Below are positions 32,221 to 40,416 of a DNA stretch of 64,000 bases, piece by piece. A model generated the notes under the pieces. That model made no database searches. It saw only the letters and a list, made by a program, of their open reading frames with translations, and was not told the origin of the DNA. Origin of the DNA: Hymenobacter artigasi. Lineage in GTDB: Bacteria; Bacteroidota; Bacteroidia; Cytophagales; Hymenobacteraceae. Location: positions 62,001 through 126,000 of the forward strand of contig NZ_JAAVTK010000009.1 in NCBI RefSeq assembly GCF_012275535.1, written 5' to 3'. The position numbers were made by a program, and so were the translations under genes. Every line of letters begins with the position of its first letter. Positions within the stretch are counted from its first letter, which is position 1.

Positions 32221-32270
32221 CCCCGGTTCGGGCGCTGGAACAATACTACGAAAAACTACGGAACGCAGGC

Positions 32271-33041
32271 ATGGGTTTAATAACGCTGCTCACAGATTTT
32301 GGCTACCGCGACCATTACGTGGCGGCCCTGAAAGCGCGGCTGCTGCACTTGGCCCCGGCAGTTCCGGTGGTCGACATCAGCCACGGCGTCGAACCCTTTA
32401 ACATCGCACACGCCGTTCACGTTCTCCAAAGCGTGTTTCGGGATTTCCCGCTGGGCACGGTCCACGTTATTGGCGTGGCCGACCACGGCGCGGGCCCCGA
32501 GCCCAACTGGCTGGCCGCCGAGCTGGAAGGCCACTATTTCGTGACCGGCGACAACGGCATTCTGGCCCTGTTGGCCAACGGCATCCCCGAAAACATGGTA
32601 GCCCTGCCGGCCGCCATCACCGCCTCGCCCACCCGCGACGTGCTGCTGCCCGCCGCCGTGGCCCTGGCCCAGGGCGCTATGCTCAGCGACCTTGGCCCGG
32701 CCGTTACCGCGCTGCATCAGCTCAATAACCGCCAGCTGCGGCTGCAGGACCACCGCGTTACGGGCCACGTAGCGCACGTGGACCACTACGGCAACCTCGT
32801 CACCAACATTTCGCGCACGGCGGTGGAGGCCGTGGGCCACGGCCGCCCGCTGGCCATCCACTTCGGGCGCGACGTGGTGCGCGACCTGCACCCGCACTTC
32901 TCGGCCGTGCCGCCCGGCGAGGCGGTGGTGGTGTTCAACAGCCAGGATTTTTTGTGTCTGGGTATTTGCCAGGGCAACGCTTCAGAGCTGCTGGGGTTAA
33001 ACTTTGACTCGCAGGTAGACGTGCGGTTTCAGGCAGAGTGA
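32271..33041 (+). CDS. SAM hydroxide adenosyltransferase family protein (DUF62)
   Basis: The 256-residue product matches the two-domain family that splits S-adenosylmethionine using water (hydroxide) and includes the chlorinase and fluorinase relatives. LLTDFGYRDHYVAALK at the N-terminus, FVTGDNGILALL mid-domain and VTGHVAHVDHYGNLVTNI at the domain boundary are characteristic. The physiological role in most bacteria is unclear. The start is ATG at 32271, with a -7 element about 50 bp upstream. Confidence 0.92.
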   Translation: MGLITLLTDFGYRDHYVAALKARLLHLAPAVPVVDISHGVEPFNIAHAVHVLQSVFRDFPLGTVHVIGVADHGAGPEPNWLAAELEGHYFVTGDNGILALLANGIPENMVALPAAITASPTRDVLLPAAVALAQGAMLSDLGPAVTALHQLNNRQLRLQDHRVTGHVAHVDHYGNLVTNISRTAVEAVGHGRPLAIHFGRDVVRDLHPHFSAVPPGEAVVVFNSQDFLCLGICQGNASELLGLNFDSQVDVRFQAE

Positions 33042-33130
33042 GCTTGGGCTACGCGCCCGGGGCACCTCACGAGCCCCCCACGGGGCGGCCCCTCTCCAAA
33101 AAAGAGGGAAGCCTAACGACTTTTTTTACA

Positions 33131-33170
33131 GCATAAGGCCCCGATACTGCTTAATATCGGGGCCTTATGC
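33131..33170. terminator. Hairpin between convergent genes
   Basis: GCATAAGGCCCCGAT and its complement form a 15-bp stem. It lies between the plus-strand DUF62 gene and the minus-strand esterase and probably ends both transcripts, although neither side has a long T-run on the correct strand. Confidence 0.6.
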
Positions 33171-33229
33171 TTTGTCGGAATGAGTCGCGTTAGAAGGCGC
33201 ATATTGCTAAGGCCTCGCAATAGCGGGTT

Positions 33230-34399
33230 CTACTTCAGCGCACCTTTCAGGTCGCTGGCGGCCAGGGCTTCGGCTTCTTTAGCTTCGGGCACTACCGCGC
33301 CCATGCCGAAGAATTCGTGCGTGGTGCCGTTGTAGAGCTTGTAGTTGGTTTTTACGCCAGCGGCGGTGAGTTTGTCGGCCAGGGTTTTGCCTTCGCTCAT
33401 CAGCGGGTCATACTCGGCACCGATAATGGTGGTTGGCTCAAGTCCTTTCAGGTTAGCGGCCACCAGGTTCACGCGCGGGTCCTTGCCATCGGCGGGGCTG
33501 CGGAGGTAGTTTTTGAAGAACCAGGCCATCGCCGGAGCGTTTAGAGGCGCGGTGTCGGTGAATTTCTGGTACGAAGGCGTGGTCATGTCGTAGCCGGCGA
33601 TGGGGTACACCAGCACCTGGTACTTGGGGAGGGCCACCTTGCGGTCGCGGGCCATCATGCTCACGGCGCAGGCCAGGCCGCCACCGGCGCTCTCGCCCAT
33701 CACGGCCACGCGCTTGGGGTCGCCCTTCATCGAAGCAGCGTTTTTTAGCACATACTGGTAGGCAGCGAAGGCATCGTCGTGGGCGGTGGGGAACTTGTGC
33801 TCCGGGCCCTTGCGGTACTCCACCGACACCAGCACGGCACCCACCTGCTCGCACATGGCCTGGGCCGAAGCGGCGTAGGTGTCATTATTGGCAATTACCC
33901 AGCCGCCGCCGTGGTAGTACACGATAACGGGGAACGGAGCCGTGCCATTCTTGGGCGTGTACACGCGGGCCCGCACGCCGGGGGCCACCGTTGCGCTCAT
34001 CGTGTCGCAGTTCATGGCGGGCATGGCGATGTTGCTCACCTGCATCTGCTTTTTGAGGGCATCGGCGAAGTTGGGCCCCTTGCGGGCCTGCACGGCGGTG
34101 AGGGTAGGTAGCGGCTTGGGGTTGAGGCTCATCAGCTGCTCGATAACAGCAGCCATTTCGGGCTTGAGGTCGGGACCCCAGGCGGGCTTGGGGCCGGTGG
34201 GCTTCACGGCACCCATGCCAGTGGCGGTTACAGCCGTACTATCGGAAGCGGCGTTGGTTGCTTCCGACACTACAGTGGCCGTTTTGTCGGTTTCGGTAGC
34301 GGTGGGCTGGCTATTGCAACTGCTGAGCAACAGGCCGCCAGCTAAAGCGGGAGCGGTGAGCCACGCAAAGGCCGATGAATGCGAGATGGGAAATTTCAT
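33230..34399 (-). CDS. Lipoprotein alpha/beta hydrolase (HSL-type esterase/lipase)
   Basis: The 389-residue product has a lipoprotein signal (lipobox LLSSC, Cys about 28), a Thr/Ala-rich linker, a helical spacer and an alpha/beta-hydrolase domain (about 140-389). HGGGWV forms the oxyanion hole, GESAGG holds the nucleophile Ser, and the Asp (AEYDPLMSEG) and His (GTTHEFFGM) complete the triad. This is the hormone-sensitive-lipase family; the substrate is probably a short-chain ester. The start is ATG at 34399. A repeat-containing gap of about 450 bp lies upstream. Confidence 0.92.
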   Translation of the reverse strand: MKFPISHSSAFAWLTAPALAGGLLLSSCNSQPTATETDKTATVVSEATNAASDSTAVTATGMGAVKPTGPKPAWGPDLKPEMAAVIEQLMSLNPKPLPTLTAVQARKGPNFADALKKQMQVSNIAMPAMNCDTMSATVAPGVRARVYTPKNGTAPFPVIVYYHGGGWVIANNDTYAASAQAMCEQVGAVLVSVEYRKGPEHKFPTAHDDAFAAYQYVLKNAASMKGDPKRVAVMGESAGGGLACAVSMMARDRKVALPKYQVLVYPIAGYDMTTPSYQKFTDTAPLNAPAMAWFFKNYLRSPADGKDPRVNLVAANLKGLEPTTIIGAEYDPLMSEGKTLADKLTAAGVKTNYKLYNGTTHEFFGMGAVVPEAKEAEALAASDLKGALK

Positions 34400-34676
34400 G
34401 AAAAAGAACAGGTAAAGTATGACAGTATAAAGAACAAGTGTTTGCGGCAGGTTCTACGATGGGCACTTGGCATAGTTGATAGAAGCCCGAAACTTATAGT
34501 TTATGGCAGTATTTCGGCGCCACAAACAATGCCTGTTTTTGATTATATATTATTGTTAATCAAATAATTACATTTAATGTGAGCCAAGGTTTCGACAACC
34601 TTATGGCTGTGCTTCCCGCCCAGCTCTTTTTCAGTTTCTGTTTACGTTAATGAGAAAACGCCACGCCTTATGCCGT

Positions 34677-34740
34677 GCTGCCGGCTGTCTACTCGTTGTT
34701 AGAATGGCTCTTGCACAACGACTAGCGAAAAGCCGGCAGC
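34677..34740. repeat. Imperfect inverted repeat
   Basis: GCTGCCGGCT and its complement form the outer stem, and CTCGTTGT/ACAACGA form part of an inner stem. It belongs to no other family seen in the window. Confidence 0.6.
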
Positions 34741-34790
34741 CCGCGCAAATGCCAGTTTGGAGAGCCGCTTCATTGCCTCCCGGCCCTGGC

Positions 34791-34823
34791 TTTGCTTCGC
34801 GGAGCCGGGGCCTTTTACTTTTG
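34791..34823 (+). promoter_or_regulatory. Bacteroidota promoter: TTTG - 21 bp - TACTTTTG
   Basis: A -33 TTTG at 34791-34794 and an exact -7 TAnnTTTG match at 34816-34823 with 21-bp spacing. The ATG of the ABM monooxygenase follows 23 bp later. Together with the tRNA promoter it is the best complete promoter in the window. Confidence 0.65.
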
Positions 34824-34846
34824 TCGCTTACTCTCCCGCTTCCCGA

Positions 34847-35134
34847 ATGCTGATTCGTATTGTTCGTATGAGTTTTGAGCCGGCGCAGGTGCCGGCGTTT
34901 CTTGCCCTGTTCCGGGCCACCGAGCACCGCATCCGGCAGCAGCCCGGCTGCCGCTACCTGGAGCTGTGGCAGGATGCCGACAACCCCGCCATTTACTGCA
35001 CCCACAGCCATTGGGACGACGCGGCCGCGCTCAACGCCTACCGCAAGTCGGGCCTGTTTGGCGAGGTGTGGCCGGCCACCAAGCGGCTATTTGCCGCGCC
35101 GCCCGTGGCCTTTTCGGTGAATCCGGTGTTGTAG
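34847..35134 (+). CDS. Antibiotic biosynthesis monooxygenase (ABM) family protein
   Basis: A 95-residue dimeric alpha+beta barrel protein of the ABM/YgiN type. The start is ATG at 34847 (MLIRIVRMSFEP). RATEHRIRQQPGCRYLELWQD and THSHWDDAAALNAYRKSGLF are typical of the fold. Such small proteins act as quinol or haem oxygenases or as putative stress enzymes; the substrate here is unknown. It lies 32 bp before hscB and may be co-transcribed with it from the promoter at 34791. Confidence 0.88.
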   Translation: MLIRIVRMSFEPAQVPAFLALFRATEHRIRQQPGCRYLELWQDADNPAIYCTHSHWDDAAALNAYRKSGLFGEVWPATKRLFAAPPVAFSVNPVL

Positions 35135-35166
35135 CCGTATTCCCTCCTGACTAATTCCCGTTTTCT

Positions 35167-35706
35167 ATGTCCCCCGATTACTTCGCCTTCTACGGCCTGC
35201 CCCACTCCTTCCGGCCCGATGAGGCCGCCCTCAAGCGCCTCTACTACGCCAAAAGCCGCGAAACGCACCCCGATTTCCACGCCACCACGTCGCCCGAAAA
35301 CCAGGCTGAGATGTTGCGCCAGGCCACCCTCAACACCGACGCCTACCGCACCCTTTCCGACCCCGACAAGCGCATGGCCTACCTGCTGCGCACGCACGGC
35401 CTGCTCGAAGAAGGCAAGCAGGAGCAGCTCCCGCCCGATTTCCTGATGGACATGATGGACCTCAACGAGGAACTGATGGAGCTGGAAACGGACGCCGACC
35501 CGGCCGGCATCGCCAAAGTAGCCGCCGAAGTCACCGCCCTGGCCGATACCCTCGACGCGGGCATCGAGCCCGTTCTCGCTGGCTATGAGCAGCTCCCCAC
35601 CGACCACCACCCGGCCGCGCTCCAGCAAATCCGCACCTACTACCTAAAAAAGCGGTATCTGTTGCGCATCCAGCAGCAAGTTGCTACCTTTGCAGCCCGC
35701 TCCTGA
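35167..35706 (+). CDS. hscB: Fe-S cluster co-chaperone HscB
   Basis: J-domain co-chaperone that stimulates HscA during transfer of Fe-S clusters from IscU. The 179-residue product begins MSPDYFAFYGLP, has a J-domain (about 3-75) with the HPD tripeptide (ETHPDFH, about 37-39), and a C-terminal three-helix bundle (about 90-170). No hscA or iscU is adjacent. The 3' end contains the promoter of the downstream tRNA-Leu gene. Confidence 0.93.
   Translation: MSPDYFAFYGLPHSFRPDEAALKRLYYAKSRETHPDFHATTSPENQAEMLRQATLNTDAYRTLSDPDKRMAYLLRTHGLLEEGKQEQLPPDFLMDMMDLNEELMELETDADPAGIAKVAAEVTALADTLDAGIEPVLAGYEQLPTDHHPAALQQIRTYYLKKRYLLRIQQQVATFAARS
35662..35692 (+). promoter_or_regulatory. tRNA-Leu promoter inside hscB
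   Basis: TTG (35662-35664), 20 bp, then TACCTTTG (35685-35692), an exact TAnnTTTG match. It lies in the last codons of hscB and about 50 bp before the tRNA. Confidence 0.55.
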
Positions 35707-35742
35707 TACCGGCAGAGTGGAATTGTTCTGAATAAGCATCCT

Positions 35743-35824
35743 GCCCGGATGGCGGAACCGGTAGACGCGTTGGTCTCAAACACCAATATCGCAAGATGTG
35801 CCGGTTCGACTCCGGCTCCGGGTA
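35743..35824 (+). tRNA. tRNA-Leu (CAA anticodon)
   Basis: Cloverleaf of 82 nt: acceptor GCCCGGA/TCCGGGT with a G-U first pair and discriminator A; D-arm; anticodon stem TTGGT/ACCAA around the loop CTCAAAC with anticodon CAA (35777-35779), reading UUG. A class II variable arm follows, and then the T-arm GCCGG-TTCGACT-CCGGC. CCA is not encoded, as is common in this phylum. Confidence 0.95.
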
Positions 35825-35835
35825 CATTAGATAAT

Positions 35836-35892
35836 AAATACCAGAAATAGAGCTCAAACACTTGCTGTCGGCCCTGTTTCTGGTATTTTTTT
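35836..35892 (+). terminator. Terminator after tRNA-Leu
   Basis: AATACCAGAAA and TTTCTGGTATT form an 11-bp stem with a long loop, followed by a T-run (TTTTTTT). It begins 12 bp after the tRNA. Confidence 0.75.
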
Positions 35893-35981
35893 ATGCAAAA
35901 GATTGCCAGTCGCTTGCAAACAGGAAGAAGGCCTTATCCGATGCAAAAGCACCGAAACAGGGTGATTCTTGGACGCCTCCC

Positions 35982-36185
35982 CTACCCCTTATCCCACCGC
36001 ACAGCGAACTCCTGCTTGCTGCAATGCATCCACAGGCGGGAAACGGGGTTGATGATGATGATTTCAGCCGGGCGCTCATCGTCGGCGGGGCTCAGGCCTA
36101 GTTCGAGCTCGTATTCCTGGCCGTTGCGGAAACCAGCGTAGCCATCCATGCCGCGAAACGTGTACTTCTTTTTCTGAAACTCCAT
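35982..36185 (-). CDS. Small hypothetical protein
   Basis: A 67-residue product (MEFQKKKYTFRGMDGYAGFR...), mostly beta-rich, ending in PVSRLWMHCSKQEFAVRWDKG. Codon use and amino-acid balance look coding, and the frame has an ATG start and a defined stop. No family was recognised. It lies 90 bp after the tRNA-Leu terminator on the opposite strand, next to another small hypothetical gene, so it could be a remnant of integrated DNA. Confidence 0.6.
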   Translation of the reverse strand: MEFQKKKYTFRGMDGYAGFRNGQEYELELGLSPADDERPAEIIIINPVSRLWMHCSKQEFAVRWDKG

Positions 36186-36236
36186 GCGGCAAAGGTAGGA
36201 CTACGGCGCACGGCGGGGCCAACGGTATTGGCCGTT

Positions 36237-36614
36237 TTAGCGCGGCGGGGCTGGTTCGCCGGGCGCAAGGCCGGGGAGTGTCAGCCGGGCAAACTCGTTT
36301 TCGGCCGGGGTATAGCTCATCCGGAACAGGCGGTCCTGGCAAATGTGCTGGTCGCCGGTGGGCTCCGTAATGACCCAGTCGCCCGCGAACACGGTGAGGC
36401 GACCCTTGCGGCTGGTGAGATAGGCGTGCGGCGACATGGGCAGCAGGCTGTCGCTGCCCGCAAAGGCCGGGACCTCATCGGCCACCCCGGCCACTTGCAG
36501 TCCCGGAAACCACTGGTGGGCTTCAATCAGGTTGGTATCGGTGGGGAGGCGGGTGAAAAAAGGCATGATGTGGTACTGGGCAACAGTCTGATTGGCAGCA
36601 GATATAAGCGGCAT
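36237..36614 (-). CDS. Small hypothetical protein with a GDWVI motif (PGDYG-like)
   Basis: A 125-residue product. LIEAHQWFPG and RLTVFAGDWVITEPTGDQHI followed by LFRMSYTPAE recall small phage-associated proteins in which a GDW/GDY turn is followed by a strand and an F..TY.P segment (PGDYG-type). This likeness is from memory and weak. An internal ATG at 36566 would remove 16 residues. The adjacent small gene is 51 bp downstream on the same strand. Confidence 0.6.
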   Translation of the reverse strand: MPLISAANQTVAQYHIMPFFTRLPTDTNLIEAHQWFPGLQVAGVADEVPAFAGSDSLLPMSPHAYLTSRKGRLTVFAGDWVITEPTGDQHICQDRLFRMSYTPAENEFARLTLPGLAPGEPAPPR

Positions 36615-36836
36615 TGAATGATGGGCCGGCGGTGCTTTTTCTGCAAGATTAAGGCGCGTCAGGTGAATGTTTTATGAGGCGCGGCGGCGCGGCGCTTCCA
36701 GCGGTGAGCCCGCCCGGTGGGCTTTTATTTCGGGTAATGCATCGGTATTTTTCGTGGTTGGAGCCGGTTTTTTACGGCCGGACTGCTGGGCGTGGCTGGT
36801 TTTGTGCATTTTTGCACCTTCTGTTTTGACTTCTCT

Positions 36837-38033
36837 ATGACTGATTTTCCTGTATATCGCGGCCGGCTACGCTTCCTGGGCGGGCTGGGGCTACTTTCCA
36901 TCACGCTGCTGGCGGGCTGTGCGCGGCCGGCCGGGGGCAGCAGCGCGGCCGCCAAAGACTATTGGCTGTACGTGGGCACCAACGTGGGCAATGAGCAGGA
37001 AAACACCATTTTCCTGTACCGCGTGGATGCCGCTACCGGCGCTTTCACCCGGGTGAGCGCGCAGCACGGCGGTGCCAGCCCCACCTACCTCACCCTCTCG
37101 GCCAACCACCGCTTCCTGTACGCGGTGAGCGAAACCCAGACGTTTCGGGGTGCGCCGGGCGGAGGCGTGAGCGCCTTTGCCGTGGCCCCGCGCACCGGCG
37201 ACCTGACCCTGCTCAACCAGCAACCTTCCAACGGGGCCTCGCCCTGCTACATCAGCCTCGACCATACCGGCAAGACAGCCCTGGTGGCCAACTACGTGAG
37301 CGGCAACGTGAGCGCGCTCCCCGTGGCGCCTGACGGCCAGCTGGGTGCTCCCACCACGGACCAGCACACCGGCAGCGGCCCGCACAAGAACCAAACCAGC
37401 CCGCACGCCCACTGCCTCCTCCCCGACCCCGCCAATAAGTTTGCCTTCGCCGTGAACCTGGGCACCGACCGAGTATACGGCTACCGCCTCGACCCCGCCA
37501 AGAGCCAACTCACCCGCGCGGCCGAGCCAGCTTTCGTGGCCAAGCCCGGCGCGGGGCCGCGCCACCTGGTTTTCCACCCCGATGGCAAGCATGCCTACCT
37601 CATCAACGAGTTGAACTCGACCGTGACGGCGCTGGCGTATGACGCGGCCGCCGGGCGCTTCCGCGAGCTCCAGACGCTGTCGGCGCTGCCGGCCGGCTAC
37701 ACGGGCGAAAATTCCTGCGCCGACATTCATGTTTCGCGCAATGGGCTTTTTCTGTACGCTTCCAACCGGGGCCACAACAGCATCGCGGTGTTTGCCATCG
37801 ATACCAGCAACGGCACACTGGTGCCCATTCAGGACGTGGACACGCAGGGCAAAACGCCCCGCAACTTCACCCTCGACCCCAGCGGCCGCCTGCTGCTGGT
37901 GGCCAACCAGAACTCCAACAACATTTTCAGCTACCGCGTCGACCCGCAATCGGGCCTGCTCACGCCCACCGGGCAGAGCACGGAGGTGCCCTCGCCCATG
38001 TTCCTGCAGGTAACGGAGGATTTCGGGCGGTAG
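36837..38033 (+). CDS. Lipoprotein lactonase-family beta-propeller (6-phosphogluconolactonase-like)
   Basis: The 398-residue product has a lipoprotein signal (lipobox LLAGC, Cys about 24) and a seven-bladed propeller of the Pgl/lactonase family, with repeated motifs such as YLTLSANHRFLYAVSE, GPRHLVFHPDGKHAYLINE and TPRNFTLDPSGRLLLVANQ. Cytoplasmic Pgl hydrolyses 6-phosphogluconolactone; a lipid-anchored form must act on another, extracytoplasmic lactone or substrate. The start is ATG at 36837, chosen over an upstream alternative because it places the signal peptide at the N-terminus. A palindrome follows directly after the stop. Confidence 0.9.
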   Translation: MTDFPVYRGRLRFLGGLGLLSITLLAGCARPAGGSSAAAKDYWLYVGTNVGNEQENTIFLYRVDAATGAFTRVSAQHGGASPTYLTLSANHRFLYAVSETQTFRGAPGGGVSAFAVAPRTGDLTLLNQQPSNGASPCYISLDHTGKTALVANYVSGNVSALPVAPDGQLGAPTTDQHTGSGPHKNQTSPHAHCLLPDPANKFAFAVNLGTDRVYGYRLDPAKSQLTRAAEPAFVAKPGAGPRHLVFHPDGKHAYLINELNSTVTALAYDAAAGRFRELQTLSALPAGYTGENSCADIHVSRNGLFLYASNRGHNSIAVFAIDTSNGTLVPIQDVDTQGKTPRNFTLDPSGRLLLVANQNSNNIFSYRVDPQSGLLTPTGQSTEVPSPMFLQVTEDFGR

Positions 38034-38040
38034 GCCAGGC

Positions 38041-38120
38041 TTGTCATTCCGACGAAGGAGGAATCTGGGGAAAACCGTTCAAATGGACTTTCTCAGATTC
38101 CTCCTTCGTCGGAATGACAA
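38041..38120. repeat. Inverted repeat with 27-bp arms (TTGTCATTCCGACGAAGGAG)
   Basis: Arms 38041-38067 and 38094-38120 are perfect complements around a 26-bp loop, a few bases after the lactonase stop. It starts with GTCATTCC, distantly like the GTCATCCTGAGC family, but the remainder differs. Confidence 0.92.
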
Positions 38121-38242
38121 CCGATGCACTAGACGAGAATTCCGCTCCACTCGCCGTAACCCGGCAACGTGGCGGCCAAAGGCCCGTAAGCGGGCAAACC
38201 GGCTGGCATATTGCCCGGGCCGGCTCTTTTCTTGCCCCTTCG

Positions 38243-39394
38243 ATGCCCGACCATTCCGACTCCCAGCCCCGCGAGCTCCGGTTTCCGCTCTATGTAAAAG
38301 CTCCGCTCATCCTGCTCGGGCTGGCGCTGCTGGTGTTCACGCTGCACATTGCCAGCGACATCATATTTCCGCTCTTTTTCGCGGCCATTTTCGCCATTAT
38401 GCTGCATCCGGTAGAGCAGTGGCTGCTGCGCCACCGGGTGCCGCCGCTGCTGGCCATTCTGCTCACGGTGGTGCTGGGCGTGGCGGCGGTGCTGGGGCTG
38501 GTGTATTTCATCAGCGTGGAAGCCGCCCAGCTATCGGACCAGATGCCGATGTTTAAGAAGAAATTCACCGAAACCGCAACCCAGGTGCACGAGTGGCTGC
38601 AATCGCGCGTGGGCCTGAGCGACCAGAAGCTACAGGGTTGGATGAGCGAGGCCGGCACCAAGGCCCAGGGCCTGGTGGGCGGCACGCTCTCGGCGGTATC
38701 GGGACTGCTCGTCACGTTCACCCTCATTCCGGTCTATATTTTCCTGCTGTTTCTGTACCAGAAGCGGCTGGTCGATTTTCTGGTGCAGGCCTTTTCGGGC
38801 CGCCGCCGCGATACCAGCGTGAGCGAAGTGCTGCGCGAAAGCAAAACCGCCATTCAGAGCTACATGGTGGGCCTGCTGATTGAGGGCAGCATCGTGGCCG
38901 CGCTCAACGTCACGGCCCTGCTCATTATTGGGGTGCCCTACGCCCTGCTGCTGGGCGTGATGGGCGCGCTGCTCAATTTTATTCCGTACATCGGCGGGCT
39001 CATTGCCATTGCTCTGCCCATGCTCATGGCCTTCGTGGCCAACGATGGCTACGGCCACACGCTGGCGGTACTGGGAGCCTATATGCTCATTCAGTTCATC
39101 GACAACCATTACCTGATTCCGCGCATCGTGGCATCCAAAATTCAGGTGAATGCCCTGGTGGCCATTGTGGGCGTGCTGGTGGGCAACGCCATTGGCGGCG
39201 TGGCGGGCATGTTTCTGGCCCTGCCGGTCATTGCCATCCTCAAAATCGTGTTCGACCGCATCGAGCCGCTCAAGCCCTGGGGCATGGTGCTGGGCGACGA
39301 AGAAACCCCGCGCGGCCGCAAAATTAATCCCGCCAAAAAGAGCGTGGTAGCCGCCGAAAAAGGGGATATGGCACCAGAGATTGAAGCGGCCTGA
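38243..39394 (+). CDS. AI-2E family transporter (PF01594-type permease)
   Basis: The 383-residue product has about eight hydrophobic segments in the pattern of this family, with AIFAIMLHPVEQWLLRH near the N-terminus and the conserved GALLNFIPYIGGLIA and IDNHYLIPRIVASKIQVNAL stretches. Members export small molecules or exchange ions (Na+/H+); the family name comes from one AI-2 exporter, and the substrate here is unknown. The start is ATG at 38243. Confidence 0.9.
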   Translation: MPDHSDSQPRELRFPLYVKAPLILLGLALLVFTLHIASDIIFPLFFAAIFAIMLHPVEQWLLRHRVPPLLAILLTVVLGVAAVLGLVYFISVEAAQLSDQMPMFKKKFTETATQVHEWLQSRVGLSDQKLQGWMSEAGTKAQGLVGGTLSAVSGLLVTFTLIPVYIFLLFLYQKRLVDFLVQAFSGRRRDTSVSEVLRESKTAIQSYMVGLLIEGSIVAALNVTALLIIGVPYALLLGVMGALLNFIPYIGGLIAIALPMLMAFVANDGYGHTLAVLGAYMLIQFIDNHYLIPRIVASKIQVNALVAIVGVLVGNAIGGVAGMFLALPVIAILKIVFDRIEPLKPWGMVLGDEETPRGRKINPAKKSVVAAEKGDMAPEIEAA

Positions 39395-39469
39395 GTAGCC
39401 GTGCAGACGGCGCGAATAACTGCTCCTGCTCCCTACTTTGCTTCAACAACACCTCTTCTGCACAGCTGC

Positions 39470-39901
39470 TTAGCGGCTCAGCTCAGCCCCTTGCAGCCAT
39501 TTCTCAGCATCTCCCATCGTGGAGAAGCGCTGAAAAATCAGGCCCGCCGGGGCGCCGCTCACCACCGACTGCGTGGAGAGCCGGTGCATGGGGTCGGCCC
39601 CTTCCACGATGGCGCAGTACTGAGCCCGCGCCTCGTTGATGGCCCGCGGAATCCAGTGCCCGGTGAGCCACTCCTGGGCCGCGCCGGAGAGGGGTGCGCG
39701 CTGGCCGTGCTCAGAGAGAATCTTGCGGGTAGCCGTGCGCAGCATCAGCGTCATCACCTGCTCGTAGAAGGCCTGAATGGCTTCCAGCGCCGCCCGCTCG
39801 GGGGCCCACACCAAACGCACAAAGCCCGACGGCTGGTAAAAAACCTTACCGGCCGTATTTTGAAAAAACAGCGTTTCCTGAGCGCGCGACAGCAATGACA
39901 T
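39470..39901 (-). CDS. Hypothetical protein (STAS/SpoIIAA-like, tentative)
   Basis: From the ATG at 39901 the product is 143 residues: YQPSGFVRLVWAPERAALEAIQAFYEQ, a middle WLTGHWIPRAINEA, and the RLSTQSVVSGAPAGLIFQRF segment near the end. The layout resembles uncharacterised Bacteroidota proteins with an SpoIIAA/STAS-like fold that occur in several copies per genome. This is a likeness from memory and no catalytic motif is visible. A longer reading from 39958 is less likely. Confidence 0.65.
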   Translation of the reverse strand: MSLLSRAQETLFFQNTAGKVFYQPSGFVRLVWAPERAALEAIQAFYEQVMTLMLRTATRKILSEHGQRAPLSGAAQEWLTGHWIPRAINEARAQYCAIVEGADPMHRLSTQSVVSGAPAGLIFQRFSTMGDAEKWLQGAELSR

Positions 39902-40416
39902 AAAAGGGAGGGGCATCCAATACCAGCGACGATAGTGCGCGGTTTCGGAACCAGACAAAATTACGCCCGGAACGGCCTACTCATCTTCCATCCAACAAAT
40001 TATACCTGCTTGCCTGAATCAATCCCGGGCAGCCATTATCATCAGGCTGAGCCATTGTTGCGATTTCTGCATCTATGCCAGCACGTTAGCAGGATTAGCG
40101 TGCGCTAGTTCTCGGAGAAACCGTTTGGGCGTTTGCTAGCGCCCCTCGATGGTTGTGGTCTGACGCAGAAATTATCAACGCTGCCCCCTCTCCTGCGGAG
40201 CAGAAAATCCTAACGGTTTAATTTCAACTGGTTTGTCGAGTTCGATTTTATGCAGCCTGACCGGCCCGCTGGGTGGGGCATTATCACGGTGCTTTACGCA
40301 ATAGCACTTACGCAAGGGTGCATCTTACCAGCCCCAGCGGGGTTGTACCCAAGGCTTCGTAAACAGGGGTTTGCGCAAGTCCTATGTGCGTTTAATTGGG
40401 GAAAGTAGCTTGTGCG
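39902..40416. other. 515-bp gap without a recognised gene
   Basis: No frame here has convincing coding character. The only structure noticed is the short inverted-repeat element at 40301-40385. The rest looks like decayed sequence. Confidence 0.6.
40301..40385. mobile_element. Candidate MITE or insertion-sequence remnant (85 bp)
   Basis: ATAGCACTTACGCAA (40301-40315) and TTGCGCAAGTCCTAT (40371-40385) are complementary at 13 of 15 positions. Ends of the type ATAGGACTTACGCA are known from IS termini and MITEs in other bacteria. The interior encodes nothing. No clear target duplication was found, so the call is tentative. Confidence 0.35.

Larger units (their letters stand above)
34400..34846. 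other. 447-bp intergenic region
   Basis: Divergent region between the esterase and the ABM monooxygenase. The middle (about 34480-34600) is clearly lower in GC than its surroundings and holds no ORF with coding character. It contains the imperfect inverted repeat at 34677-34740 and the promoter at 34791-34823. Nothing else was recognised. Confidence 0.6.
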
